Under the pieces are notes generated by a model, which worked only from the letters and a program-made list of their open reading frames with translations, was not told the DNA's origin and did no database searches. Shown here piece after piece: positions 1-9,153 of a stretch of 64,000 nt of DNA (position 1 is the stretch's first letter; every line of letters starts with the position of its first letter). This DNA comes from Novosphingobium sp. PP1Y. GTDB lineage: Bacteria > Pseudomonadota > Alphaproteobacteria > Sphingomonadales > Sphingomonadaceae. The stretch is taken from positions 1,085,001-1,149,000 of the forward strand of contig NC_015580.1 of NCBI RefSeq assembly GCF_000253255.1, in the 5' to 3' direction. A program made the translations under genes and the position numbers.

Positions 1-1
1 G

Positions 2-325
2 GCCGCCTTCGTGGGCGTCGCCACCCACGATGCGCCGCTTGCGCGAGAGGCCATGCGCATCCTTGCCGAGGCGGGAACGCCGTTCGAGCAGGAGTTCGTC
101 TATCCGCTGCCTATCGAGGCTGCCCTGCGCGAAGGCGCGCCTTACGGGGCCGGGGCACGGCTGTACATTCCCTATGGCGAAGCCTGGCTGCCCTATTCGC
201 TCAAGCGCGCGATCAAGAGCCCGAAGACGCTTTACTGGCTGGGCCGTGACCTGATCGGCGGCAGGAACTTCGTGCTGCCGTCGCTGGACCCGGCGCAGAT
301 GCCCGCAGCGCCGGTCGCGAACTGA
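2..325 (+). CDS. Proline dehydrogenase-like protein, C-terminal part (5' end outside window)
   Basis: The reading frame is open from the first full codon at position 2 and stops with TGA at 323-325, so only about 107 C-terminal residues are seen. The segment VGVATHD, followed by a stretch ending in YIPYGEAWLPY and then a short basic helix, matches the end of the FAD-dependent proline dehydrogenase (PRODH) barrel. That family oxidises proline to pyrroline-5-carboxylate, and the YxPYGExWxPY motif lies at its substrate and FAD site. The gene precedes the glycan locus and is followed by about 200 bases without a clear gene, so it probably belongs to a separate transcript. The family call is fairly secure; the exact substrate is not. 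Confidence 0.75.
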   Translation, partial: AAFVGVATHDAPLAREAMRILAEAGTPFEQEFVYPLPIEAALREGAPYGAGARLYIPYGEAWLPYSLKRAIKSPKTLYWLGRDLIGGRNFVLPSLDPAQMPAAPVAN

Positions 326-522
326 CCGGTCCAGTCTCGGGCGAGGGATTCCGAACAATCCGAATGGATTAGCGCTGCTGCCCGTTTCGTGCGCGCAGCC
401 CATTGTAGCTACCGCCTAATAGGGCATGGGAAGCATCGCGGTCGCGACCTATCGTTAGGTATCAGGTGCTGTCGAGGTGGGCCCCGATTGCCTTTCGACG
501 CGCCCCCACACGCAGCCGGTTG

Positions 523-2220
523 ATGAGGATGCAAGCTCTGCGCATTGCGATCGTTCTGCCAACGCCCGATCGGCCCGCCGGATGGTGCACGCGTCTGGTG
601 GAGCAGATCGAGGCCGAGCCGCGTTTCGACCTGCGGACCCTCATCGCCTGTCCTTCGGGCATGGAGCTATCATCGGGTAACGGCCTGATCCGCACATGGT
701 ACGCGTTCGAGCGCAGGGTCGTGGGCAAGCTGCAGGGCTCAGACCCTCTCGATGGGGCTGACCGGCCTGGCAAATTCCCGATCCTTGCCAGTGACGATCA
801 CCTTGCGATTGTGGGCATGGACCTCGACGTGATCGTCGATCTGTCCGGCCGTGCCGTCGGGATCTTTCCGTCAGAGGCTGCACGGCTGGGGATCTGGTAC
901 CCCGATTTCCTGCGGCGCCCTGCCGGGACTACGGCGATGGCCGCGATTCTCGCGCGTGATCCGGTCATAGCGATTTCGCTACTGCGCGGCGCTGCGGACA
1001 AGGAGGAGACCACGATCGCGACGGGGCGGCTCAACACCAAGTTCTTGGCCACGCGCAACGAGGACTTCATGCTCGAAAAGGCGGTGCCGCTGATCGTCAA
1101 CGCCTTGAAGCGGGCGCATCAGTCGCAAGCATCCGAACTGCCTTCCTTGCCCAGGTCCGCAGAGCCGCTGCAGCCGGGAGGATCTGGTCTTTGTACCTAT
1201 CTGGCTCGTCTTGGGGGTGACGGGGCGGCGAAAGTGGTTGAGAAAGTCGGTGAGAAGCTGGGTGCACGCCCGGGCATGTTCTTTCTCAAGTCCTACGCCG
1301 CAGCGTGGTCCGAGTTCGATCCCGCGAGGGCAACGCCGCATGTCTCGGCGAGGAACAGCTATTTCGCGGATCCCTTCCTGTGGGAGCGGGCGGGGGCGCT
1401 GTACTGCTTCTTCGAGGAGTTCGACTACCGCACCGGGCGCGGGCACATCAGCGTGGGGCGTTTCGAGGACGGACAGCTCACCGACATTCAGGTCGCGCTG
1501 CGCCGGGATTACCACCTGTCGTTTCCCCATCTCTTCGAGCACGAGGGCGAGCTCTACATGATGCCCGAATGCTGCGAGGTCCGGCGGCTCGAAGTTTGGA
1601 AGTGCCGCGCGTTTCCGCATGACTGGGAACTGCACGCCACTGCGCTGGAGGGCGTCGTGGCGGCCGATTCGACGCTGAACCTGATCGACGGCAACTGGTG
1701 GCTTTTCACCAATATCTCCGACGACGCTTTTCTCGACATGAACACGCAGTTGCACATCTTCCGCGCCGACGGGCCCGATCTTGCGAAGCTGGAACCCCAC
1801 GCCCTCAATCCCGTCGTCGTCGACGCGCGCGAGGCACGCAATGCCGGGCGTATCCTGGATCTGGACGGCAGGCTCTATCGGCCCGCGCAGGACAATTCGC
1901 ACGGCACGTACGGCTACGGCGTGCGGCTCATGGAAATCGAGGACCTGTCCCTCGACAACTACCGGGAAAGCCTCGCCTATGCGATCGAGCCGGATTTCGA
2001 GCCCGGCATAACCGGCTGCCATCACTTCGACGTGCGGGCCGGGCGGGTAGTGATGGACGTGCGCAGGCGCGTCGGCGGCTTTGCCGGCCTTGCGCGCGGC
2101 CGTCCGGCCTCACGATCTGCGACAGGCGCCGTACCGCGCGTGGGCACGGCCGAGGGCAAGGTGTCTGCGGCGCTCGGCATGCGGTCGGCCCGCTCGCAAT
2201 ATCTCAGGGGGAGCGAATGA
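523..2220 (+). CDS. GINT1-like beta-propeller glycan biosynthesis protein
   Basis: This protein has 565 residues counted from ATG 523; GTG 466 would add 19 residues that look non-native, and ATG 529 is also possible. The C-terminal half (about residues 270-520) contains NSYFADPFL, FFEEFDYRTGRGHISVG, PHLFEHEGELYMMPE and GITGCHHFD. These match the five-bladed propeller domain seen at the N-terminus of plant glucosamine inositolphosphorylceramide transferase and in bacterial glycan clusters. The first 200 residues form an alpha/beta domain (LRIAIVLPTPDR, LDVIVDLSG) that weakly resembles a formyltransferase-like fold. It opens a plus-strand run, 4 bases before a glycosyltransferase. A role in sugar transfer or decoration is inferred; no catalytic residue can be named. 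Confidence 0.6.
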   Translation: MRMQALRIAIVLPTPDRPAGWCTRLVEQIEAEPRFDLRTLIACPSGMELSSGNGLIRTWYAFERRVVGKLQGSDPLDGADRPGKFPILASDDHLAIVGMDLDVIVDLSGRAVGIFPSEAARLGIWYPDFLRRPAGTTAMAAILARDPVIAISLLRGAADKEETTIATGRLNTKFLATRNEDFMLEKAVPLIVNALKRAHQSQASELPSLPRSAEPLQPGGSGLCTYLARLGGDGAAKVVEKVGEKLGARPGMFFLKSYAAAWSEFDPARATPHVSARNSYFADPFLWERAGALYCFFEEFDYRTGRGHISVGRFEDGQLTDIQVALRRDYHLSFPHLFEHEGELYMMPECCEVRRLEVWKCRAFPHDWELHATALEGVVAADSTLNLIDGNWWLFTNISDDAFLDMNTQLHIFRADGPDLAKLEPHALNPVVVDAREARNAGRILDLDGRLYRPAQDNSHGTYGYGVRLMEIEDLSLDNYRESLAYAIEPDFEPGITGCHHFDVRAGRVVMDVRRRVGGFAGLARGRPASRSATGAVPRVGTAEGKVSAALGMRSARSQYLRGSE

Positions 2221-2224
2221 CCCG

Positions 2225-3493
2225 ATGACTGCGATCGATCAAGTGGTCGTCATCAACGACTTTGCCTCTGCATCGCGCGGAGGCGCAACCGTTATCGCGC
2301 TGGAGGCGGTCAGGCTCTATCGCCGGCTGGGATACCCGGTAACCTATATCTGCGGCGATGCGCCGACATCGCGGCTGAGCGACATGGGCGTGACGCAGGT
2401 GACCTTGGGATCGGACGCATTGCTCGACCTCCCGGCGCGCCGTGCGCTGATGCAGGGGCTGCACAATCCCACTGCCGAGCGCATGGTTGCCGACTGGATC
2501 CGCGACAACGATACCCACGGCACGGTCTATCACCTGAACAACTGGTCGCAGATCCTGTCCCCTTCCATCTTCCGCGCATTGCGCGAGGTGGAGGACCGGC
2601 TGATCGTGACCTGTCACGACTTCTTCAACATCTGTCCCAATGGCGGATTTAGCCATTTCCCGAGCGCTACGCCGTGCCAGCACCGCTCGCTCTCGGCGCA
2701 ATGCCTCGCGAGCCAGTGCGACCGGATCAGCAGCGCGCGCAAGTATTGGCGCGCATTGCGGCACATGCGTTTGAACAGTGTTGCGCGTTTTGCCGAAAAT
2801 CGCGCGACCTTCACTTTCCTGCATGACCGGATGCTGGAGAAATTCGCCAGCAGTGGATTTCGGGCCCCGAACAGGGTCGCGATCCCCAATCCCGCGCAGG
2901 CCTGGACCGAGGAGCGGGTGGCGGCGGAGCGCAACGAGGGCTTTCTCTTCGTCGGCCGGCTTGGCCACGACAAGGGCGCCGACCTTGCGATCAAGGCGGC
3001 CGTTGCTGCCGGACAGAAAATCACCCTGATCGGCAGCGGCCAACTCGGGACCACAGAAGCGCGCAGGAGCAAGTACGCGCGCGTCATCGGCTGGCAGGAC
3101 CGGGAAGGCATCGCCGAAATAGCCAGGCAATGCCGCGCGATCATCGTACCGAGCAGGGTCACCGAACCTTTCGGGCTCGTGATTCTCGAGGCGGCGATGA
3201 GCGGGCTTCCGGTCATTCTGGCATCGCATGCCTACCTCGCCGACGATGCGGTCCGGCTGGGCTTTGCCAGGACCTTCAACATCGATCGCTTCGACAAGCT
3301 GGCGAACCTGATGGGAGAGCTGGCGACCGACGACGAACTGGTCGAAGGCATGAGCCGGGCGGGCTTTGCAGATGCCCATTCGCTCTGTCACACGCCCGAC
3401 AGCTGGATCGGCGCGTTCATCGATATCTTCGAGGAAAAGTTGCAACAGTCAGGGCGCGTGCGCGAACCGGCCCTGCGGCAATCCTTTGCGTGA
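2225..3493 (+). CDS. Glycosyltransferase family 4 (GT-B fold)
   Basis: This is a 422-residue protein from ATG 2225, the first start in frame that yields the expected N-terminal strand (VVVINDFASASRGGATVIA). A GGGG-rich ribosome site lies at the end of the previous gene. The C-terminal half carries the usual GT4 donor-binding elements: EGFLFVGRLGHDKGADLAIKA, then IIVPSRVTEPFGLVILEAAMSGLPVI with the E-x7-E type motif. The middle section is cysteine-rich (CHDFFNICPNGG, TPCQHRS, QCLASQCDR), which is common in a subgroup of bacterial GT4 enzymes. It probably adds one sugar of the repeating unit in the cytoplasm. Donor and acceptor cannot be deduced. Confidence 0.85.
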   Translation: MTAIDQVVVINDFASASRGGATVIALEAVRLYRRLGYPVTYICGDAPTSRLSDMGVTQVTLGSDALLDLPARRALMQGLHNPTAERMVADWIRDNDTHGTVYHLNNWSQILSPSIFRALREVEDRLIVTCHDFFNICPNGGFSHFPSATPCQHRSLSAQCLASQCDRISSARKYWRALRHMRLNSVARFAENRATFTFLHDRMLEKFASSGFRAPNRVAIPNPAQAWTEERVAAERNEGFLFVGRLGHDKGADLAIKAAVAAGQKITLIGSGQLGTTEARRSKYARVIGWQDREGIAEIARQCRAIIVPSRVTEPFGLVILEAAMSGLPVILASHAYLADDAVRLGFARTFNIDRFDKLANLMGELATDDELVEGMSRAGFADAHSLCHTPDSWIGAFIDIFEEKLQQSGRVREPALRQSFA

Positions 3494-3792
3494 TCGCACG
3501 ATCTGCCGCAGGGCGCTCCTCGCGGGGCGTTTCCGCAGCTTGCAAAGCACTGCGCTTGGATTTCGGGGCTGCCGCACGTCTCCAGGTAAATCACGCAATC
3601 GTAACGATTTTCCGATCCCTTTGCCCCTTTGGGCTAGGGTTCTGCTCCTTCGGTCTAACCACAGTGCGTGATTCCTGCCCCAGACCTAACATGCCAATAT
3701 GAGTCGTGAATTGGATGCGATTTCCGGTCCTGAAGTTCAACTTTGCTTGAGGGCGTCGTTTCCGTTTTATTTCATTCCGATTTGGTGAAAGC
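3494..3792. other. Intergenic region with no gene
   Basis: There are 299 bases between the GT4 and GT2 genes. No plausible ORF is present. From about 3590 on, the sequence is clearly richer in A and T than its surroundings, so it probably holds the promoter of the following glycosyltransferase operon. No convincing -35/-10 pair or terminator hairpin was identified. Confidence 0.4.
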
Positions 3793-4749
3793 ATGACTGA
3801 TAGAGCTGAAAAAGTAACATTATCTCTGCCAGTATTTAATGGTTCAGATTACATAGCCGACGCTATAGAATCTATTCTCGGTCAGACGCTCACCGATTTC
3901 AGGTTGTACGTTACAGACAACGCCTCCCATGACGACACACCGGATATTGTCTCTTCCTACGCCCGCAAGGACAGCCGCGTCGTTCTGGTGAGGAATAAGG
4001 AAAACATCGGCGCCGCCGCGAACTACAACTTGGGTTTCACCTACCGGGCCGGGAAGTACTTCAAGTGGTGCGCGCACGACGATCGCCTCAGCCCCAACTA
4101 TCTCGAAGCCTGCGTGGATGCACTGGAAGCGCGCCCCGACGTAGGTCTGGCTTACGGCAGGACCTTGCAGATCAGCCCCAAGGACGAGATTTTCGAGATT
4201 CCGGAATACGAGACGCCCTCGATCGACAATGACGATCCGGCGCAGCGCTTCAGGCAGACGATAGCCCTGTCGAAGACCTGCTTCCCGATCTTCGGGGTGT
4301 TTCGGCCCGAGCTGCTGGAGCGTTCGATGCTTCATCGCTCCTACTACGGATCGGACCGCGCGTTGCTGGCCGAAATGGCAATCCTGGGCAAGTTCCTGCT
4401 GGTCGAGGATGCGGTGTTCTACAACCGCGAACACGAAGAACGCTCGATCAACATCGACGACAAGCTGCAGCGCAGTCTCTGGCAGACGGGGCGCAAGAGC
4501 CGCAGCGCCGCGGCCGAGCACATCCAGCTGGCGTCCCATCTGTTCCGGATCGCATCGCGGCACGGCGATGTCGTGGCGCCCTATCGGCTCTGGGCGGGCC
4601 TGATCCGCCGCAGCCTGACGCCGGTGGAACTGGGCCGTTATTCGCTGGAACTGGCCGGCATGATCTCGCCGAAGATGGCCGCATTCCTCAAGCGCAATTT
4701 CGCCGGGCAGATCGGCCCCCGCCAGCTCAAACAGGTGGTGTTCAAATGA
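3793..4749 (+). CDS. Glycosyltransferase family 2 (GT-A fold)
   Basis: This 318-residue protein starts at ATG 3793. The N-terminal GT-A domain is typical: VTLSLPVFNGSDYIADAIESI, then YVTDNASHDDTPDI, NIGAAANYNLG and the metal-binding region KWCAHDDRL (a DxD-like HDD). No membrane segment is evident, so it should act at the cytoplasmic face on a lipid-linked glycan. The first 30 codons are unusually AT-rich compared with the rest of the gene. The stop codon overlaps the start of the downstream cytidylyltransferase (ATGA), indicating translational coupling in one operon. Confidence 0.87.
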   Translation: MTDRAEKVTLSLPVFNGSDYIADAIESILGQTLTDFRLYVTDNASHDDTPDIVSSYARKDSRVVLVRNKENIGAAANYNLGFTYRAGKYFKWCAHDDRLSPNYLEACVDALEARPDVGLAYGRTLQISPKDEIFEIPEYETPSIDNDDPAQRFRQTIALSKTCFPIFGVFRPELLERSMLHRSYYGSDRALLAEMAILGKFLLVEDAVFYNREHEERSINIDDKLQRSLWQTGRKSRSAAAEHIQLASHLFRIASRHGDVVAPYRLWAGLIRRSLTPVELGRYSLELAGMISPKMAAFLKRNFAGQIGPRQLKQVVFK

Positions 4750-5627
4750 CTATGCATGATTTCTCCAAGGTGAGAGTAGGCATCCTGGCCGGCGGCTTGG
4801 GTTCGCGACTGTCGGAAGAGACCGAAACCCGGCCCAAGCCGATGGTCGAGATCGGCGGCATGCCGATGCTCTGGCACATCATGATGATCTACAGCCACTA
4901 TGGCTTCAACGACTTCAGCGTTGCGCTGGGCTACAAGGGCGAATTCATCAAGCGCTGGTTCCACGAGCATTTCTCGGTCTCCGGATCGGTGTCGTTGAGC
5001 ACGCGGACTGGTGAACTGGTGCGCCATTCGCCCGACTGCGCGCCCAACTGGAACGTCGACCTCGTTGAAACCGGCATGAAGGCCGGCACCGGCGGACGCA
5101 TCAAGAAGCTGGCGCCCTGGCTGGGCGACAACACGATGATGGTCACATGGGGCGACGGCGTGGCCGATATCGACATTCCTAAGCTGCTGGCGTTCCACAA
5201 GTCGCACGGCAAGCTCGCCACGCTGACCGCGGTCCGCCCGCCGGCACGCTACGGCCACCTCGAATTCGACGGCGACAGGATCACCTGCTTTGCCGAGAAG
5301 CCGCAGCTTGGCGAAGGCTGGATCAACGGCGCGTTCTTCGTGCTGGAGCCGGGCGTGATGGATTACATCGACAGCGAGGAGGAGATGTTCGAGCAGAACC
5401 CGCTCTCCCGTCTGGCGCAGGACGGCCAGCTCATGGCCTACCGCCACACCTCGTTCTGGCAGTGCATGGATACCATGCGTGAAAAGCAGATTCTCAACGA
5501 TTACTGGATGTCGGGCCAGGCGCCCTGGAAACTCTGGAGGGATACGGTTCATGAAAGTCCTGCTGACTGGGCATCTGGGGTACATCGGGACAGTGCTGGC
5601 TCCCCGCTTGCTAGAGCGAGCGCATGA
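4746..5627 (+). CDS. rfbF: Glucose-1-phosphate cytidylyltransferase
   Basis: This nucleotidyltransferase makes CDP-glucose from CTP and glucose 1-phosphate. The 293-residue product has the signature ILAGGLGSRLSEETETRPKPMVEIGG near the N-terminus, then MPMLWHIMMIYSHYGF, VTWGDGVADID and ITCFAEKP, which are specific for the RfbF branch rather than RmlA. It starts at ATG 4746, overlapping the previous stop by 4 bases. Family members normally end shortly after the GQAPWKLW stretch; here about 25 extra residues follow and overlap the next gene by 77 bases in another frame. No CDP-glucose 4,6-dehydratase is present next to it, although one is normally expected. Confidence 0.9.
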   Translation: MTMHDFSKVRVGILAGGLGSRLSEETETRPKPMVEIGGMPMLWHIMMIYSHYGFNDFSVALGYKGEFIKRWFHEHFSVSGSVSLSTRTGELVRHSPDCAPNWNVDLVETGMKAGTGGRIKKLAPWLGDNTMMVTWGDGVADIDIPKLLAFHKSHGKLATLTAVRPPARYGHLEFDGDRITCFAEKPQLGEGWINGAFFVLEPGVMDYIDSEEEMFEQNPLSRLAQDGQLMAYRHTSFWQCMDTMREKQILNDYWMSGQAPWKLWRDTVHESPADWASGVHRDSAGSPLARASA

Positions 5628-6606
5628 AGTAGTCGGTCTCGACAGCGATCTCTTCGCCGAGTGCACCTTTTCAGGTGCGATTCCGAACATCGCCTCGATC
5701 GGTCAGGACGTTCGCAGCTTCGTTCTCGAACCCGATGCCATCGACCGGCTGCGCGGTTTCGACGCGGTCATTCACCTGGCCGGATTGTCGAACGATCCGC
5801 TTGGCGACTACCGGCCCGGACTGACGCAGGAAATCAATACCGGGGCCTCGGTGGACCTCGCACGCCTTGCCAAGGCGGCAGGAGTTTCGCGCTTCGTCTA
5901 TGCCTCGTCCTGTTCCAACTACGGCGCCTCGGACGACAATTTCATCACCGAGGACGGCGCGCTCAATCCGGTAACGCCCTATGGCGTGTCGAAGGTGGAA
6001 TCGGAGAAGGGCATCCTCGCTCTTGCCGACGAAACCTTCAGCCCCACCTTCCTGCGCGCTTCGACGGCCTATGGGCTCTCGCCCAGGTTGCGTTTCGACC
6101 TCGTGGTCAACAACCTGACGGCGTGGGCGACGACGACCGGCGACGTCCATCTCAAGAGCGACGGATCGCCGTGGCGGCCCATCGTCCATGTAGAGGACAT
6201 TGCTCTCGCCTACATCGCCTCGGTCGAAGCCCCGCGCGAAGACGTCCACTGCGAGGTGTTCAACGTCGGGCAGACGAGCGAGAACTACCAGATCCGCGAG
6301 ATTGCCGAGATTGTGCGCGATGTCGTGCCGGGATCGAAGATCGCCTTTGCCGAGGATGCCAGCCCGGACCTGCGCAATTACCGCGTGGACTGTAACTACA
6401 TCGCGCGCCGGCTCCACGCCTTCAAGCCGCAATGGACCTGCCGGCGCGGCGTCGAGCAGCTGTTCGCGGCCTTCACGTCCAGCGGGCTGAACGTCGAGCA
6501 GTTCGAAGGGCCGCGCTTCAAGCGTATCGCGCACATCCAGCAGCGTATCCGTGAAGGGTCGCTCAACGAAGACCTCTTCCCGGTCCAACAGTTTGCCGTA
6601 GCCTGA
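5551..6606 (+). CDS. NAD-dependent sugar epimerase/dehydratase (extended SDR)
   Basis: This 351-residue extended SDR starts at ATG 5551, chosen because GGAGGG at 5536-5541 lies 9 bases upstream and because residues 1-15 give the nucleotide-binding motif TGHLGYIG. The catalytic elements are YASSCSNYG and YGVSK (the YxxxK pair). The TDE triplet of 4,6-dehydratases is replaced by SCS, so an epimerase or reductase role is more likely than dehydration. C-terminal blocks PIVHVEDIALAYI and FNVGQTSENYQIREIAEIV fit nucleotide-sugar enzymes. It overlaps the cytidylyltransferase by 77 bases and is followed by two methyltransferase genes, so it probably works on the same CDP- or dTDP-sugar. Confidence 0.83.
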   Translation: MKVLLTGHLGYIGTVLAPRLLERAHEVVGLDSDLFAECTFSGAIPNIASIGQDVRSFVLEPDAIDRLRGFDAVIHLAGLSNDPLGDYRPGLTQEINTGASVDLARLAKAAGVSRFVYASSCSNYGASDDNFITEDGALNPVTPYGVSKVESEKGILALADETFSPTFLRASTAYGLSPRLRFDLVVNNLTAWATTTGDVHLKSDGSPWRPIVHVEDIALAYIASVEAPREDVHCEVFNVGQTSENYQIREIAEIVRDVVPGSKIAFAEDASPDLRNYRVDCNYIARRLHAFKPQWTCRRGVEQLFAAFTSSGLNVEQFEGPRFKRIAHIQQRIREGSLNEDLFPVQQFAVA

Positions 6607-6616
6607 GGGGGACTAC

Positions 6617-7882
6617 ATGAACCAGATTCTCCTGCATCAACCCGGCGTTGCATCGCAGACCGAAACCGCCTGCCGCTGCTGCGGCGGCCAGTCGCTCCAT
6701 CCGTTTCTCGACCTCGGCTTCACGCCGCTGGCCGACCGGCTGATCCGGCCCGAGGATGGCGATACGCCCGAGCTGACCTTCCCGCTCGTGGTCGCGTTCT
6801 GCCCCGATTGTGCGCTGGTCCAGATCCTGGAGACGGTCGCGCCTGAAATCCTTTTCGCAGACGCCTATCCCTACTACTCGTCCTTCTCGCCGGCGCTGCT
6901 CGAGCATTCGCGCGCGAACGTCCTGCAGCGGCTGGACGAGCGGGAACTCGGTCCATCGAGCCTGGTCGTGGAACTGGCCAGCAATGACGGCTACCTGCTC
7001 AAGAACTATGTCGAGCACGGCGTGCCGGTCTGCGGCATCGATCCGGCCGACGGTCCCGCCGCCGCCGCCCGCAAGGTGGGCGTTCCAACGCTCTGCGACT
7101 TCTTCACCGAGGAATTCGCAAGCAAGTTCGTGGGCGAGCACGGCAAGGCGGACATCGTCCACGCCAACAACGTGCTGGCCCACGTGGCGGATACCAACGG
7201 CTTCGTCGCCGGCATCCGCAACCTGCTCAAGCCCAATGGCGTGGCCGTGATCGAGATGCCCTATCTGCTGCGACTGATCGAGCATGTCGAATTCGACACG
7301 ATCTATCACGAACACTTGTGCTATTTCTCGGTCACGGCGCTGGACAACCTGTTCCGGCGGCACGGGCTGTTCCTCAACCGGGTCGAGGAACTGGCGATCC
7401 ACGGCGGCTCGCTGCGCATCTTCGTCGAACCCTTCGAGGCTACCGGCGAGAGCGTCGAAAAGCTCATGGCCCACGAAAAGGCTATCGGGCTCGATACGCT
7501 GGACTTTTTCGCCGAGTTCTCGGCGCGGGTGGATACCCTCAAGGAAAAGCTGCTCGGCCTCGTCTACAAGTTGAAAGGTGAAGGCCACTCGATCGCCGCC
7601 TACGGCGCGGCGGCCAAGGGCGCGACGATGCTCAATTACTGCGGCCTCGACACCCGTCAGCTCGATTTCGTGGTGGACCGCAATGTGAACAAGCAGGGCA
7701 TGCTGATGCCCGGCGCGCACCTGCCCATTCTGGCGCCCGAGGAACTGGTCGCCCGCAAGCCCGATTTCGTGCTCATGCTGGCCTGGAATTTCGCGGACGA
7801 GATCCTCGCCCAGCAGCAGGAATACCGCGATGCCGGCGGCCGCTTCATTGTCCCCGTCCCCGAACCGAGGATTGTCGAATGA
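6617..7882 (+). CDS. Nucleotide-sugar C-methyltransferase (TylCIII/EvaC type)
   Basis: This 421-residue protein starts at ATG 6617 behind an AGGGGG ribosome site. It shows the three-part plan of deoxysugar C-methyltransferases: an N-terminal zinc site (CRCCGG and CPDC, about residues 18-70), a central SAM-binding domain with VVELASNDGYLL, and the hallmark VIEMPYLL followed by YHEHLCYFS. The C-terminal domain has IAAYGAAAKGATMLNY, typical of the same family. Such enzymes methylate a ketosugar carbon using S-adenosylmethionine. Its position after the cytidylyltransferase and SDR suggests that the locus makes a branched-chain sugar. Confidence 0.82.
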   Translation: MNQILLHQPGVASQTETACRCCGGQSLHPFLDLGFTPLADRLIRPEDGDTPELTFPLVVAFCPDCALVQILETVAPEILFADAYPYYSSFSPALLEHSRANVLQRLDERELGPSSLVVELASNDGYLLKNYVEHGVPVCGIDPADGPAAAARKVGVPTLCDFFTEEFASKFVGEHGKADIVHANNVLAHVADTNGFVAGIRNLLKPNGVAVIEMPYLLRLIEHVEFDTIYHEHLCYFSVTALDNLFRRHGLFLNRVEELAIHGGSLRIFVEPFEATGESVEKLMAHEKAIGLDTLDFFAEFSARVDTLKEKLLGLVYKLKGEGHSIAAYGAAAKGATMLNYCGLDTRQLDFVVDRNVNKQGMLMPGAHLPILAPEELVARKPDFVLMLAWNFADEILAQQQEYRDAGGRFIVPVPEPRIVE

Positions 7883-9108
7883 ACCTGGTCGATCCAGCCC
7901 TTTCGGCGCGGACCCAAGACGCGCTCGCGCGTGAAGGGACGCCGGTGGCCTGCCCCAGTTGCGCGGCGGCTCAGACGCAGCTGTTTTACAAGGTGGAGAA
8001 CGTTCCGACGAACTCCTGCATCCTGTTCGCAACGCGCGAGGAAGCGCTTGGGTGTCTGCGCGGTGAAGTTGCGCTGCATTTCTGCAGCAACTGCGGCTTC
8101 ATATTCAATGCGAGCTTCGACCAGTTCCTAACCGAATACTCGGGACGCTACGAGGAGACGCAAGGGTTCTCTCCGACGTTTTCGCGCTTCCACCGCAATC
8201 TTGCGGCGGAACTGATCGAGCGGCACGGCTTGCGTGGGCGCGAGGTCATGGAGATCGGCTGCGGCAAGGGCGAATTCCTCGTCCTGCTCTCGCAACTGGG
8301 GGAAAATACCGGCGTCGGAGTCGATCCCGGCGCGCTGCCGGAACGGCTTGAAGGCGTCGAGGGCGCCGAGCGGGTGACCTTGATCCCGGAATACTTCCGG
8401 CCCGATCACTGCGCCAGCGAGCCGGACTTCCTGTGCTGCAAGATGACCCTGGAGCACATCCCGGACACGGCGAGCTTCATTTCGACGATCCGGGCCGGAC
8501 TGACCGAGGACAAGGGCACCGTCGTCTTCTTCCAGGTGCCCGAGACCTACCGCATCCTTGAGCATTGCGCGTTCGAGGACATTTATCACGAGCATTGCTC
8601 GTACTTCACCGAGACTTCGCTGCGCCGCTTGTTCGAGGACTGCGACTTCGCGGTTTCGCGTACTGCCATCGAATACGACGACCAGTACCTGACGATCGAG
8701 GCCACGGCTTCGGGCAAGCAGGAGGGCGATGACGGATCCTCGCTGGCGGACCTCGCGCAGCTTGTCGCCAGCTTCCCCGAGCGGGTGGCGGCCCACAAGG
8801 CGCACTGGCGCGACAGGGTCAAGGCCGCCGCGGCGGAAGGCAAGTCGGTGGTGCTGTGGGGGTCGGGCTCCAAGGCGGTGTCGTTCCTGACCTCGCTCGA
8901 TCTCGACGAGGAAGTGACCTGCGTCACGGACATCAATCCCAACCGTCACGGTCACTTCATGCCCGGCACCGGTCATCCGATCGTCGCGCCGGAGGAACTG
9001 GCCGAGATCAAGCCGGGCCTGATCGTGATCATGAACAGGATCTACAAGGACGAGATCGAGGACTACGTCAGCAGCCTCGGCATATCGTGCGAGGTGACTT
9101 TCCTCTGA
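7879..9108 (+). CDS. Second C-methyltransferase-family protein
   Basis: This 409-residue protein overlaps the preceding methyltransferase by 4 bases (ATGA) and shares its layout, so the two are probably diverged paralogues in one operon. Visible parts are the zinc-type cysteines CPSC and CSNCGF, a SAM motif MEIGCGKGEF, the YHEHCSYFT signature and a C-terminal VVLWGSGSKAVSFL domain. The SAM loop is of the general ExGCGxG type, unlike the SNDG form of its neighbour, and the residues around the zinc site differ. It may methylate another position or another intermediate; a non-methylating role in the same pathway cannot be excluded. Confidence 0.78.
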   Translation: MNLVDPALSARTQDALAREGTPVACPSCAAAQTQLFYKVENVPTNSCILFATREEALGCLRGEVALHFCSNCGFIFNASFDQFLTEYSGRYEETQGFSPTFSRFHRNLAAELIERHGLRGREVMEIGCGKGEFLVLLSQLGENTGVGVDPGALPERLEGVEGAERVTLIPEYFRPDHCASEPDFLCCKMTLEHIPDTASFISTIRAGLTEDKGTVVFFQVPETYRILEHCAFEDIYHEHCSYFTETSLRRLFEDCDFAVSRTAIEYDDQYLTIEATASGKQEGDDGSSLADLAQLVASFPERVAAHKAHWRDRVKAAAAEGKSVVLWGSGSKAVSFLTSLDLDEEVTCVTDINPNRHGHFMPGTGHPIVAPEELAEIKPGLIVIMNRIYKDEIEDYVSSLGISCEVTFL

Positions 9109-9153
9109 AAATCCGTATTCGGCGCGCCGGTTCGTGCGTCTCAGGTTCAAGTC

